A stretch of 64,000 nucleotides of DNA from Companilactobacillus allii (GTDB lineage Bacteria; Bacillota; Bacilli; Lactobacillales; Lactobacillaceae). The position numbers and the translations under genes were made by a program. Under the pieces are notes generated by a model, which was not told the DNA's origin, did not search any database, and saw nothing but the letters and a program-made list of their open reading frames with translations. The DNA lies in assembly GCF_001971585.1 (NCBI RefSeq), contig NZ_CP019323.1:1788053-1852052 (forward strand), given 5' to 3'. Positions 27,129 to 36,693 of the stretch are shown one piece after another (positions within the stretch are counted from its first letter, which is position 1; each line of letters starts with the position of its first letter).

Positions 27129-27377
27129 CTAATATTCAGCTTCAGTAGTTTCAAAGTTTGGATCAACGAATTGTTTATAAAAATCATAATCTTTTTTAAT
27201 CAACATAATTCGACGTTCCAACTCTTCTAGAGCTTGATCTTGTTCCAAAGTTCTTAAGTCATCACGTTGTACTTGTTCTTCATTTTCTAACAATGTACGT
27301 TGAATGCTTAAATCGTTTAGACAAATTTTAATCATTTTTTGGAAATCGCCACGGCTCATTTCATTTTGTGCCTTCAT
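27129..27377 (-). CDS. small coiled-coil protein ending the Moco operon
   Basis: 82 residues, strongly charged and helical, with a coiled coil over about 25-65 (LLENEEQVQRDDLRTLEQDQALEELERR in pieces). Its ATG overlaps the mobA stop (ATGA), so it is translationally coupled to Moco guanylylation. No metal motif, no signal. I do not recognise the family; the position suggests a role linked to Moco insertion or nitrate reductase assembly, which is an inference. Confidence 0.7.
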   Translation of the reverse strand: MKAQNEMSRGDFQKMIKICLNDLSIQRTLLENEEQVQRDDLRTLEQDQALEELERRIMLIKKDYDFYKQFVDPNFETTEAEY

Positions 27378-27919
27378 TTTAAATCCTCCGGATAGTTGAT
27401 ATTCTTCAAATAACCACCATAATCTTGTGCCTGACAGTTGGCATCATTCAAAAGACTTCGCCAACGGTAGCTTTTCAAATTGACATATTTCATTAATATA
27501 TCAATATTAATCTTTAAATGACAACAAGTGTAGTAGGGAACTTGCTTAATTTTGATATAACCGTCATTCTCATTCAAAAATTTAATGGCATCAGATTTAA
27601 TAATATAATCAGTAGCTATGACTAATAAGTCTGCATTAGTAGTCTGTGTTGCTTGAAAATAGGCCCATAGTGCAGACATTGGTCCACAGTCTATCATGGG
27701 ATAAACATCAGGAATAACTGTTATTTTATGATCCAATAATTCATTTATTGCTCCATTGTTAGTTTTGTTTGTAGAAACAAAACAATTATCTACAAAAGGT
27801 AATGTTAAATCGGCAGTGTACTTTACATTGGGAATTATTACATCATTGAAATGTGCTAGCGCCTTATCACTTTTGTACCGGGTTGATTTTCCACCAGCAA
27901 GTATCAGACTATCGGTCAT
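27374..27919 (-). CDS. mobA: molybdenum cofactor guanylyltransferase MobA
   Basis: Attaches GMP to Mo-molybdopterin to form MGD, the form used by nitrate reductase. The N-terminal nucleotide-binding signature LILAGGKSTRYKSDKAL (5-21), the DCGPMSAL segment and the VIATDYI Asp region are present. 181 residues, a typical size. It overlaps the small coiled-coil gene downstream and mobB upstream by a few bases, within the operon moeB-moaB-moeA-mobB-mobA. Confidence 0.93.
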   Translation of the reverse strand: MTDSLILAGGKSTRYKSDKALAHFNDVIIPNVKYTADLTLPFVDNCFVSTNKTNNGAINELLDHKITVIPDVYPMIDCGPMSALWAYFQATQTTNADLLVIATDYIIKSDAIKFLNENDGYIKIKQVPYYTCCHLKINIDILMKYVNLKSYRWRSLLNDANCQAQDYGGYLKNINYPEDLK

Positions 27920-28397
27920 TTTGAATATCCTCTATAAAACTGTTTATAAATTTTTTTCGATTATTTATATTTTCAATATTTAAAACTTTTGTAGAAGTAT
28001 TACCTTGAATAGAAACAAAGGTCGAGATGTTAGTTATATCAGAGTAATCACTGATTGACTCGTCAGATTTAAGTAAAACGATTTTTGGAAAGTCCAATTC
28101 CTTAATTCCTTCAATAATAATGAAATCAGAATCACCTTTTTGGAGCTTTGCGATTTTATCTAAATTTGTAGTAGGCAAGTTTCTTTGGTAATGAATTGTT
28201 TGTTCATTATTTAATAGCAACACATCATCAGAATATTGGAAAAATTTACCAGTATCATTTGTAGTTGCAATATCAATTGGTAAATGAGTGTGTTTGACGA
28301 CACTGAATTTATATTGTGGTGTTTCAGTAAGAAAATTTTGTAGCAAAGTAGTTTTTCCACTTTTTTTATGTCCGATTATTTGAAAGGTAATAGCCAT
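27909..28397 (-). CDS. mobB: molybdopterin-guanine dinucleotide biosynthesis protein MobB
   Basis: GTP-binding P-loop protein that assists MobA. Walker A is GHKKSGKTTLL (about 9-19); the protein also shows VVKHTHLPIDI and FIIIEGIKEL, typical of the family. 162 residues. It overlaps moeA by 22 bases and mobA by 11, so translation is tightly coupled. Confidence 0.93.
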   Translation of the reverse strand: MAITFQIIGHKKSGKTTLLQNFLTETPQYKFSVVKHTHLPIDIATTNDTGKFFQYSDDVLLLNNEQTIHYQRNLPTTNLDKIAKLQKGDSDFIIIEGIKELDFPKIVLLKSDESISDYSDITNISTFVSIQGNTSTKVLNIENINNRKKFINSFIEDIQNDR

Positions 28398-29605
28398 GTG
28401 CGTAGCTCACTATCTTTAGGAGTAATGGATTTGCCACGTGGAATTTCAAACATACAAGTAGCACGTTGCAAATTATTCAAGTTACCAGATGCATCACCAC
28501 CAACACGACCAATTTCAATGTGATTACCAACAAACTTATATTGACCACGTAAAATACGATCATACATATTTGTCTTAGTGTATTCAGCGTTTAAAGTGGC
28601 AATACATTCGATACAGTTACTAGTCTGATGTTGCATTAAGCGGAGGGCATATTCAACGAATAAATAAAATCCAGTGAAACAAGCACCAGGGTTACCGGAT
28701 AATCCAAAGAACAAGGTATTGTCATATATAAATGCAGTCGTGACACTACCTGGTCTCATTTCTAGCTTATTAAATAATAATTTCTCTGATGATTTAGCAA
28801 GATCTGCAATAATATCAAAATCACCAACTGAAACACCACCATCAGTGATAATAACGTCGCATTTATCTAACAAATCATTGACTGCAGTTTTCAATTTATT
28901 GGGATCATCTTTAATTTGTGTATAACTGATAACATCGGCACCATTTTCTTTACATAGATTACGTATCATCGGGCCGTTACTATTAAATATTTTGCCGTTT
29001 ACTATTTGTTCACCGGGATGTAATAGTTCTGAACCAGTTGTGATAATGCCGATAGTTGGTTTTTTATAGACTGAGATATCTTGAATATCAAAGGCACTCA
29101 GCAGACTAATACCGCCAGGATTGATCTCGGTATCTTTTTTCAAAAGAATGTCGCCTTTTTTAAAATAATCACCGATCGGTGTGATGTTGTCCTTATGTTG
29201 AGTTTCGGAAATTTCAACAGTATCTTTGTCGATCATTCTAGTTGTTTCAAGCATTACTACGATATCGGCTCCATCAGGAACGTATCCACCAGTCATTATT
29301 CTGACCGCTTCACCAGAAACAAGAGGTCTGTCAAAGTCAGCACCAGCTGGAATGTCACCAACGACCTTCAATGTTCTTGGTAATTTTGTTAAGTCTTCTT
29401 GTAGCATAGCGAATCCATCGTATCCAGATCTTCTAAAGGTAGGGTAATCGTTAGGAGCAACAACATCTTGAGCAATGATGCGATGATTGGATTCTATTGA
29501 TGGAATTTTTTCTGAACCGAGTTTGACACTGCCAATATTTTCGACAATAACTTTTCTGGCCTCGTCGATACTTATAGCGTTTCTATTATCTACTGGTTTG
29601 TACAT
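28376..29605 (-). CDS. moeA: molybdopterin molybdenumtransferase MoeA
   Basis: Inserts molybdate into adenylylated molybdopterin. Recognised by SGYDGFAM near residue 65, AVRIMTGGYVPDGADIVVMLE, the MoCF-binding domain GIITTGSEL with ITDGGVSVGDFD, and LSGNPGACFTGFYLFV. 409 residues, full length with the C-terminal beta domain. AAGGAGAT precedes the ATG; it shares one base with the end of the MoaB/Mog gene upstream. Confidence 0.95.
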   Translation of the reverse strand: MYKPVDNRNAISIDEARKVIVENIGSVKLGSEKIPSIESNHRIIAQDVVAPNDYPTFRRSGYDGFAMLQEDLTKLPRTLKVVGDIPAGADFDRPLVSGEAVRIMTGGYVPDGADIVVMLETTRMIDKDTVEISETQHKDNITPIGDYFKKGDILLKKDTEINPGGISLLSAFDIQDISVYKKPTIGIITTGSELLHPGEQIVNGKIFNSNGPMIRNLCKENGADVISYTQIKDDPNKLKTAVNDLLDKCDVIITDGGVSVGDFDIIADLAKSSEKLLFNKLEMRPGSVTTAFIYDNTLFFGLSGNPGACFTGFYLFVEYALRLMQHQTSNCIECIATLNAEYTKTNMYDRILRGQYKFVGNHIEIGRVGGDASGNLNNLQRATCMFEIPRGKSITPKDSELRTWLLPFK

Positions 29606-30072
29606 TATTTTGTTATCTCCTTTATTAAATGATCAATGTCTGGCAGGATTATTTGTTCCAAAGCTGTTTTACATGCGTTAGTAGAGCCGGGGAGAAGGTA
29701 ACAAATTTGATCTCTCGCAGTAATTCCGGCAGTTGCACCAGAAACCAAAGCCTTTAAGCCGATATCCTCAATACTGATTTTACGAAAATATTCACCAAAG
29801 CCTGGAATTATCTTGATGAATTTTGACTCTAATGTATCAATGGTCACATCTCGTCTTGCAATTCCCGTTCCACCATTTACTAGGATCAATTGGCAAGTAG
29901 TGTTAAGTAACTTGTTATAAGCGTCGGTTATTTGTTTTGCATCGTCTTTAACGATGTATTTTGTAACAAAGTTATTTCCAGCTTTTTCCATTGCTCCTTT
30001 GATATATTGTCCCGATTTGTCAGTTTCAGTCGTTCTGGTATCGCTGACAGTAATAATTCCAAAATCAATCAT
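29605..30072 (-). CDS. moaB: molybdopterin adenylyltransferase (MoaB/Mog family)
   Basis: Adenylylates molybdopterin before molybdenum insertion by MoeA. 155 residues with GIITVSDTRT near the start, VNGGTGIARRDVTIDTLE (the family has TGGTG; the first residue here is Asn) and LVSGATAGITARDQICYLLPGSTNA. GGAGAGAAG RBS; the ATG overlaps the stop of the ThiF-type gene (TAATG). Whether it is called MoaB or Mog is a matter of family naming in Firmicutes. Confidence 0.93.
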   Translation of the reverse strand: MIDFGIITVSDTRTTETDKSGQYIKGAMEKAGNNFVTKYIVKDDAKQITDAYNKLLNTTCQLILVNGGTGIARRDVTIDTLESKFIKIIPGFGEYFRKISIEDIGLKALVSGATAGITARDQICYLLPGSTNACKTALEQIILPDIDHLIKEITK

Positions 30073-30803
30073 TAACTTCTCTCCTCAAAATTGTGATGGT
30101 CTATAGGACAATCACTTTTTTTGTTTACTCTAATTTTTCTAAAATCAAAAGTCCAATTATCTAGTACTAATAATTGTCCGGCATCATATTTGCCACTAGT
30201 TAAAAATTTCATAGCTAATGAAGCTTGAAGGCTGCCAGTTAAGGCAACAATCATGGGATTAGTTCCAATATTGGCACTTAATCCTAACTTATCTATATTT
30301 TCTTTTGGATATAGGCATTCTAGACAAGCAGAAGTAGGATCAATAAACATAACTTGTCCTTGATTAGCTGCACAAGTTCCAAAAATATGATTGATACCAC
30401 GTTCTTGGCAATCTTGATTTATCTGATACTTAACAGGGAAGTTGTCAGTACAATCAATTACCAAATCATACTTTGTATCCAATAAATCAGGTGAATATTG
30501 CTGATTAATAGTGTTGATAGTTACGTCTTTATTTGCTTTTTGCAAGTGGCTTTTCATAGCAACTAACTTGTCTATTCCAACGTCTTCTTCAGTATAAAGA
30601 TTTTGACGATGCAAATTAGTTATTTCTACAACATCATAATCCACTAAAGTTATGTTACCAACTCCAGCTTTGACCAATTCAGATGAAACAAAACTTCCAA
30701 GTCCTCCAACGCCAACTACAAGTATATGGGAATTTTCCAGTCTTTTTTGTCCCACAATTCCAATCTGTTTTATTTTCAATTGCCTGTCGTATCTGTTTGT
30801 CAT
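30072..30803 (-). CDS. moeB: molybdopterin-synthase adenylyltransferase MoeB (ThiF/HesA family)
   Basis: E1-like enzyme that adenylylates the C-terminal Gly of MoaD. ATP-binding VVGVGGLGSFVSSELVKAG, DYDVVEITNLHRQ (Arg finger region) and IDCTDNFPVKYQIN are typical. One CxxC (CLECLYP) is intact; the second zinc pair, usually DCPxC, reads DCPID, so one Cys is lost. The start is ATG 30803 with GAGGTG eight bases upstream; the GTG at 30812 is inside that RBS. First gene of the minus-strand Moco operon, divergent from narG. Confidence 0.92.
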   Translation of the reverse strand: MTNRYDRQLKIKQIGIVGQKRLENSHILVVGVGGLGSFVSSELVKAGVGNITLVDYDVVEITNLHRQNLYTEEDVGIDKLVAMKSHLQKANKDVTINTINQQYSPDLLDTKYDLVIDCTDNFPVKYQINQDCQERGINHIFGTCAANQGQVMFIDPTSACLECLYPKENIDKLGLSANIGTNPMIVALTGSLQASLAMKFLTSGKYDAGQLLVLDNWTFDFRKIRVNKKSDCPIDHHNFEERS

Positions 30804-30827
30804 TTCTTTCACCTCACGTACAAAAGG

Positions 30828-30860
30828 TTAGGGAAAATCCTAATCGAAGTCAATAAGGAT
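30828..30860. promoter_or_regulatory. dyad cluster in the moeB-narG divergent promoter region
   Basis: Two overlapping inverted repeats lie here: TTAGG-6-CCTAA (30828-30843) and ATCCTAAT-7-AATAAGGAT (30837-30860). They sit 54-86 bases upstream of the narG ATG and just upstream of the moeB start, placed to serve both divergent units. NreC is the natural candidate to bind, but no consensus was available to test. Confidence 0.45.
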
Positions 30861-30913
30861 AAGTGCTAGATTTGTTATAAGGAATTCTAAAGTGAACTAG
30901 GTGGGAGTTGCAT

Positions 30914-33900
30914 ATGCTAAAATCTAGATTTTTTAAAAAAGTTGATAAATTTAACGGTAATTTCACCCAATTAGAGGAACATTCTCGTCGTTGGGAGAAA
31001 TTGTATAAAGAACGTTGGGCGCACGATAAGGTCGTCCGTACAACACATGGTGTTAACTGTACAGGATCTTGTAGTTGGAACGTTTATGTTAAGCAAGGAG
31101 TAGTTACTTGGGAGCATCAATCTACTGACTATCCATCTTGTGGTCCTAACATGCCAGAATATGAGCCACGTGGGTGTCCTCGTGGGGCTAGTTTCAGTTG
31201 GTATGAGTACAGTCCTTTGAGAATCAAGTATCCATATATTCGTGAACGCCTGTGGAAGTTTTGGGAAGATGCTAATGAAAAGTATGATAGTCCAGTTGAT
31301 GCTTGGGAAAGTATCGTTACTGATCCTGAGAAAACTAAATCATACAAATCAGTCCGTGGTCATGGTGGATTGATTCGTGTTAAATGGGAAGATGCCACAC
31401 AGATGATTTCGGCAATGCTTATTTATACGATCAAAAAATATGGTCCAGATCGTATTGCTGGATTTTCGCCAATTCCTGCCATGTCAATGATGAGTTATTC
31501 ATCTGGTGCGAGATTTATCTCGTTACTTGGCGGTGAAATGCTGAGCTTTTATGATTGGTATGCTGATTTACCACCAGCTTCTCCTCAAGTTTGGGGTGAA
31601 CAAACTGATGTCCCAGAATCAGCCGACTGGTATAACAGTCAATACTTGATCATGTGGGGTTCAAATGTTCCATTGACTAGAACACCTGATGCTCACTTTA
31701 TGGTTGAGGCTCGTTATAAAGGTACAAAAGTAGTTTCGATCAGCCCAGATTATGCCGAAAATGTTAAGTTTGCTGACAACTGGTTAGCTCCACATCCAGG
31801 ATCTGATGCAGCACTAGCTCAAGGTATGACGCATGTAATCTTGAATGAATTCTACAATGAAAAACAAGTACCATACTTCATAGATTATTCTAAGAAATTC
31901 ACTGATCTACCATTTGTTATCACATTGGAAACCAGTGAAACAAATACTGAACACGTCGTATCTGGAAGATTTTTGAGAATCTCAGATATTGATAATACCG
32001 AAACACCAAATTCTGAGTGGAAACCAGTCCTTGTCGATGAACCAACAGATGAACTGGTAGTTCCCAATGGAACTATTGGACAAAGATGGGAAGAGGGTAA
32101 AAAATGGAATCTGGATTTGAACGGTATTAGTCCAAAACTCTCCTTCTTAGGTGAATCAGAACGCACTATTGATATGCCAATTTTTGATGCATCTGGAAAT
32201 GGAATCTATCAAAGAACAATCCCATGTCGTGAAATCACCTTAAAAGATGGTAGTAAAAAACTTGTTACAACAGTATTCGACTTATTAATGGCCCAATATG
32301 GAATCCGTCGTAAGAAATTTGATGAGTATGCTGCAAAGGGTTACGACGATGCAACAAGTCCCTTTACTCCTGCTTGGCAACAAAAAGTTACAGGGGTTAA
32401 ACCTGAAGTTGTGATTCAAATTGCACAAGAATTCGCACAAAATGCTGCTGAAACAAACGGAAAATCAATGATTATTATCGGTGCCGGTGTCAATCATTGG
32501 TTCAACTCAGATATGACATATCGTGCAGTTATTAATATGTTGATGTTGACCGGATGTATTGGCGTTCAAGGTGGTGGCTGGGCTCACTATGTTGGTCAAG
32601 AAAAACTTCGTCCTGCAGAAGGTTGGGCTAGTATATCATTTGCTAATGATTGGCAACCTGGCGGAGCTCGCCAACAACAAGGAACATCATTCTTCTATTT
32701 TGCCAGTGATCAATGGAAATATGACGAGATAGATAACGAAGGTATGAAATCCCCAATCAAAACTATCAAAGATACATTTAAGCATCCAGCCGATTACCAA
32801 CAAATGGCCATTAGATTGGGTTGGATGCCTTCATATCCACAATTCAATCGTAATAGTTTGGACTTTACCAAACAGTATGGAACAACTGATATAAAAGAAG
32901 TTTCTAAAAAAGTTGTTAAAGAATTAAAGGATGGAACATTACACTTTGCTGCAGAAGCACCTGATGAAGATATTAATGAACCAAAAGCAATGTTCATTTG
33001 GCGCTCAAATCTTTTTGCATCGTCAGGAAAAGGCCAGGAGTACTTTATGAAACACATTCTTGGTGCTGAAAATGGTCTACTTGCTAAACAAAGTGAAAAC
33101 TTCAAACCACAAGATATGGAGTGGGATGAAGAAAGTGTTACTGGTAAGTTGGATCTTGCGATAGATTTTGATTTCAGAATGGTAACAACACCACTCTACT
33201 CAGATATTGTTTTACCTGCAGCAACTTGGTATGAAAAAACTGACCTATCTAGTACAGATATGCATCCATTTATTCACCCGTTCAATAAAGCGGTTGATCC
33301 ATTATGGGAATCACAAAGTGACTGGCAAGCATTCCAACATATCGCTAAGAATTTCCAAGCAATGGCCAAGAAGTATTTGAATGAACCACAATATGACTTG
33401 AAGACGCAACCCCTCGGTCATGATTCTAAGGGTGAGATTTCTCAACCAATGGGTAAGATCAAAGATTGGAAATATGGTGAAATAGAACCTATACCTGGTA
33501 AAACAATGCCAAGTCTTTCAATTATAAAACGTGATTATACCAAGGTTTATGACAAGTATATTGCACTTGGTCCAAACGCTAGAGGTAAAATGGGCGCTAA
33601 CGGATATAGCTATAGTGTCGCTGACGAATATGATGAACTTAAAGACATCATAGGAACATTTGATGATGGTCCTGATGAAGGATTACCAAGATTAGATGAA
33701 GATGTGAACGTTGCAGAAGCAATCCTACACTTATCAAGCGCATCAAATGGTCATGTTGCTAAAAAAGCTTGGGCAAATGCTGAAGAAATAACTGGTGAAA
33801 AGCTATCTGATATTTCAGAAGGTCAAACTGAAAAGCAGATGACGTTTGCCAAAATAACAGCACAACCGAGTGAGTCAATCCCAACACCTATTTTCTCCAG

Positions 33901-34567
33901 TGCCAAACATGACGGGGATAGATATTCTCCATTTTCAGTGAATATCGAACGTAATGTACCATTTAGAACCTTAACTGGTAGACAACAATTTTACTTAGAT
34001 CATGAAATATTCCAAGAATATGGTGAAGAACTTGCAACCTATAAACCTACACTACCACCACATGTCTTAGGACCAGCAGATACTGTGGTTGAACCAGCGG
34101 ATAAAGAAGTAACACTTCGTTATCTAACACCGCATGGTAAGTGGAATATTCATACAACTTATCAAGATAATCTATACATGTTGACTCTATTTAGAGGTGG
34201 TCCAACTGTTTGGTTAAGTTTGGATGATGCCAAAAAAATCGATGTTGCAGATAATGATTGGGTTGAATTGTATAACAAGAACGGTGTAGTAACCGCTAGA
34301 GCGGTTGTTAGTCAACGTATGCCTGATGGAACAATGTATATGTATCATGCTCAAGATATGGAAATAGAAGAGCCAATGTCCACTATCACTGGTAATCGTG
34401 GTGGTAGTCATAACGCTCCAACTCAGATCCATATCAAACCAACCCAGATGGTTGGAGGATATGCTCAACTAAGTTATGGATTCAATTACTATGGTCCAAT
34501 TGGTAATCAAAGAGATTTGTATGTAAATGTTAGAAAATTAAAGGAGGTCAAGTGGAATGAAAGTTAA
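30914..34567 (+). CDS. narG: respiratory nitrate reductase alpha subunit NarG
   Basis: Catalytic bis-MGD subunit that reduces nitrate to nitrite on the cytosolic face. The FS0 [4Fe-4S] ligands are His45, Cys49, Cys53 (HGVNCTGSC) and Cys88 (GCPRG). The molybdenum-ligand Asp lies in YADLPPASPQVWGEQTDVPES, seen as conserved pieces YADLPPASP and GEQTDVPESADW. The C-terminal molydopterin domain has GGPTVWLS and GNRGGSHNAPT. 1217 residues, full length. Start ATG 30914 with GGGAG six bases upstream; the TTG at 30908 is too near that RBS. First gene of narGHJI; overlaps narH by 11 bases. Confidence 0.97.
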   Translation: MLKSRFFKKVDKFNGNFTQLEEHSRRWEKLYKERWAHDKVVRTTHGVNCTGSCSWNVYVKQGVVTWEHQSTDYPSCGPNMPEYEPRGCPRGASFSWYEYSPLRIKYPYIRERLWKFWEDANEKYDSPVDAWESIVTDPEKTKSYKSVRGHGGLIRVKWEDATQMISAMLIYTIKKYGPDRIAGFSPIPAMSMMSYSSGARFISLLGGEMLSFYDWYADLPPASPQVWGEQTDVPESADWYNSQYLIMWGSNVPLTRTPDAHFMVEARYKGTKVVSISPDYAENVKFADNWLAPHPGSDAALAQGMTHVILNEFYNEKQVPYFIDYSKKFTDLPFVITLETSETNTEHVVSGRFLRISDIDNTETPNSEWKPVLVDEPTDELVVPNGTIGQRWEEGKKWNLDLNGISPKLSFLGESERTIDMPIFDASGNGIYQRTIPCREITLKDGSKKLVTTVFDLLMAQYGIRRKKFDEYAAKGYDDATSPFTPAWQQKVTGVKPEVVIQIAQEFAQNAAETNGKSMIIIGAGVNHWFNSDMTYRAVINMLMLTGCIGVQGGGWAHYVGQEKLRPAEGWASISFANDWQPGGARQQQGTSFFYFASDQWKYDEIDNEGMKSPIKTIKDTFKHPADYQQMAIRLGWMPSYPQFNRNSLDFTKQYGTTDIKEVSKKVVKELKDGTLHFAAEAPDEDINEPKAMFIWRSNLFASSGKGQEYFMKHILGAENGLLAKQSENFKPQDMEWDEESVTGKLDLAIDFDFRMVTTPLYSDIVLPAATWYEKTDLSSTDMHPFIHPFNKAVDPLWESQSDWQAFQHIAKNFQAMAKKYLNEPQYDLKTQPLGHDSKGEISQPMGKIKDWKYGEIEPIPGKTMPSLSIIKRDYTKVYDKYIALGPNARGKMGANGYSYSVADEYDELKDIIGTFDDGPDEGLPRLDEDVNVAEAILHLSSASNGHVAKKAWANAEEITGEKLSDISEGQTEKQMTFAKITAQPSESIPTPIFSSAKHDGDRYSPFSVNIERNVPFRTLTGRQQFYLDHEIFQEYGEELATYKPTLPPHVLGPADTVVEPADKEVTLRYLTPHGKWNIHTTYQDNLYMLTLFRGGPTVWLSLDDAKKIDVADNDWVELYNKNGVVTARAVVSQRMPDGTMYMYHAQDMEIEEPMSTITGNRGGSHNAPTQIHIKPTQMVGGYAQLSYGFNYYGPIGNQRDLYVNVRKLKEVKWNES

Positions 34568-36116
34568 AGCACAAATTTCTATGGTACTGAACTTGGACAA
34601 ATGTATAGGTTGTCATACTTGTTCAGTAACATGTAAACAGACATGGACTAATCGTCCGGGTGCGGAGTATATGTGGTTTAACAACGTAGAAACTAGACCT
34701 GGTGTCGGTTATCCGAAGAAATGGGAAGATGAAAGTCACTACAAAGGTGGCTGGAAATTAAATCGCAAAGGAAAACTTGAATTGCGTGCTGGTAATAAGT
34801 TGAATAAGGTCGCACTTGCCAAGATTTTTTATAATCCTGATATGCCTAACCTTGATGACTATTACGAACCATGGACATATGATTATCAAACATTGTTTGG
34901 TAAAGAAAGAAAACATCAACCAGTAGCCCGTGCTAAGTCTCAGATTACTGGTGAATATATGAAGCTAAACAATGGTCCCAATTGGGATGATGATTTAGCT
35001 GGATCTGATCGCAGTTTTGGTGAAGATCCTAATATGCAAAATATAGAATCAGATATCAAAGGTAATTTTGAAAAGACATTCATGATGTATCTACCAAGAC
35101 TTTGTGAACACTGTCTTAACGCTGCTTGTGTGGCATCTTGTCCTAGTGGGGCAATGTACAAACGTGACGAAGACGGAATTGTCTTAGTTGATCAGGAACG
35201 TTGTCGTGGATGGAGATTTTGTATGACGGGATGTCCATACAAGAAGGTTTACTTCAACTGGAAGACTAATAAAGCTGAAAAATGTACCTTTTGTTATCCT
35301 AGAATTGAAGAAGGATTACCAACAGTTTGTTCAGAAACATGTGTTGGTCGTATTCGTTATATCGGTGTTATTTTGTATGATGCTGATAGAGTTGCAGAGG
35401 CTTGTGAAGAACCAGATGATACTAAGTTGTACGAAAGACAATTGGATCTATTCTTAGATCCGAATGACCCAGAAGTTATAAAACAAGCACTCGTTGACGG
35501 TGTTGATATGGAAACAATCAGATGTGCTCAAAAGTCACCTATTTATAAGATGGCTGTTGAACAAAAGATTGCTTTCCCATTGCACCCAGAATATCGTACA
35601 ATGCCAATGGTTTGGTATGTTCCACCGCTATCACCAATCATGAATTATTTTGAGGGTAAGAATTCTATTAAATACCCTGAAATGATTTTTCCAGCTATTA
35701 ATGAAATGCGTATTCCAGTTGAATATCTTGCAAACTTACTTACTGGTGGTAATACAGAAGTTATCAAAAATGCCTTGTATAAATTGGCAATGATGAGACT
35801 ATACATGCGCGCTAGAACTAGTGGAAAAGATTTTGACGCCGAAAAACTAGAAAGAGTTGGATTAACTGAAAAATCAGCAACTGCACTATATCGTTTACTA
35901 GCAATTGCTAAATATGATGATAGATTTGTTATTCCAAAGGCTAAAAAAGAAAAAGTTGAGCACGTTGAAGAACAACAAGGTGGATTAGGTTACGAAGCAT
36001 GTAATGGTTGTTCACTAGCACCTGTTCATGGAAGCATATTACGTAAGGCTAAGGCTGGTGAGTCTGGTAAAGATGCATATGCCGAAAGCTTCTATGGAGG
36101 AATTTGGCGTGATTAA
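34557..36116 (+). CDS. narH: respiratory nitrate reductase beta subunit NarH
   Basis: Electron-transfer subunit with one [3Fe-4S] and three [4Fe-4S] clusters. Cys groups seen: CIGCHTCSVTCKQTW (near residue 17), CEHCLNAACVASCP, CRGWRFCMTGCP (Trp in place of a Cys marks the [3Fe-4S] site) and CTFCYPRIEEGLPTVCSETC. 519 residues. AAGGAGG RBS inside the narG end. A C-terminal extension contains CNGCSLAP, an additional Cys pair. Ends over the narJ start by eight bases. Confidence 0.96.
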   Translation: MKVKAQISMVLNLDKCIGCHTCSVTCKQTWTNRPGAEYMWFNNVETRPGVGYPKKWEDESHYKGGWKLNRKGKLELRAGNKLNKVALAKIFYNPDMPNLDDYYEPWTYDYQTLFGKERKHQPVARAKSQITGEYMKLNNGPNWDDDLAGSDRSFGEDPNMQNIESDIKGNFEKTFMMYLPRLCEHCLNAACVASCPSGAMYKRDEDGIVLVDQERCRGWRFCMTGCPYKKVYFNWKTNKAEKCTFCYPRIEEGLPTVCSETCVGRIRYIGVILYDADRVAEACEEPDDTKLYERQLDLFLDPNDPEVIKQALVDGVDMETIRCAQKSPIYKMAVEQKIAFPLHPEYRTMPMVWYVPPLSPIMNYFEGKNSIKYPEMIFPAINEMRIPVEYLANLLTGGNTEVIKNALYKLAMMRLYMRARTSGKDFDAEKLERVGLTEKSATALYRLLAIAKYDDRFVIPKAKKEKVEHVEEQQGGLGYEACNGCSLAPVHGSILRKAKAGESGKDAYAESFYGGIWRD

Positions 36117-36693
36117 TATTGAGAAACTAAATACTCTAAAACAAGGCTTTACATATCTTTCACGTTTATTAGATTATCCAGAGCAAGATATTTTGGATCC
36201 GGATTTTCTTGATAAATTTCAAAAAGAATACGCAAAAACACCTTCAAAATCTGAAATAACTGAAGTGATTTTGGAGATGCAGACGTATTCTTTAGAAGAA
36301 CTTAAGACACATTATGTTTCTTTATTCGAGTTGAATAATCGTTATACATTGTATATGACATACTATAAGATGACTGACTCTAGAGAAAGAGGTCAGTTGT
36401 TGGCAAAGTTGAAGATGTTATATGAAATGTTTGGGGTACGTATTGACGGGACAGAGTTGTCGGATTATTTGCCATTGATGCTGGAATTCTTGGCATATAG
36501 TGATTGGAAAGATGATGAGCGCCAACAAGATATGCAACTTATGGTATCCGTTATTGAAGATGGAACCTATAGCTTGTTGAAGAATGCTGAAGTTCAAGAT
36601 GATGATATGTATTTTAAACTTATAAGAATTGTTCGTGCCGAATTCAAGTCATGTATTGAGCAAACTACAAAAGAGGGGGAGAAGTTGGTATGA
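36109..36693 (+). CDS. narJ: nitrate reductase molybdenum cofactor assembly chaperone NarJ
   Basis: Dedicated chaperone (TorD/NarJ family) that helps insert Moco into NarG and couples the complex to NarI. 194 residues from GTG 36109, chosen because GGAGG (36096-36100) lies eight bases upstream; the open frame back to 36028 is inside narH. Helical, with YLSRLLDYPEQDIL near the start and DYLPLMLEFLAY in the middle, as in the family. Overlaps narI by four bases. Confidence 0.93.
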   Translation: MINIEKLNTLKQGFTYLSRLLDYPEQDILDPDFLDKFQKEYAKTPSKSEITEVILEMQTYSLEELKTHYVSLFELNNRYTLYMTYYKMTDSRERGQLLAKLKMLYEMFGVRIDGTELSDYLPLMLEFLAYSDWKDDERQQDMQLMVSVIEDGTYSLLKNAEVQDDDMYFKLIRIVRAEFKSCIEQTTKEGEKLV

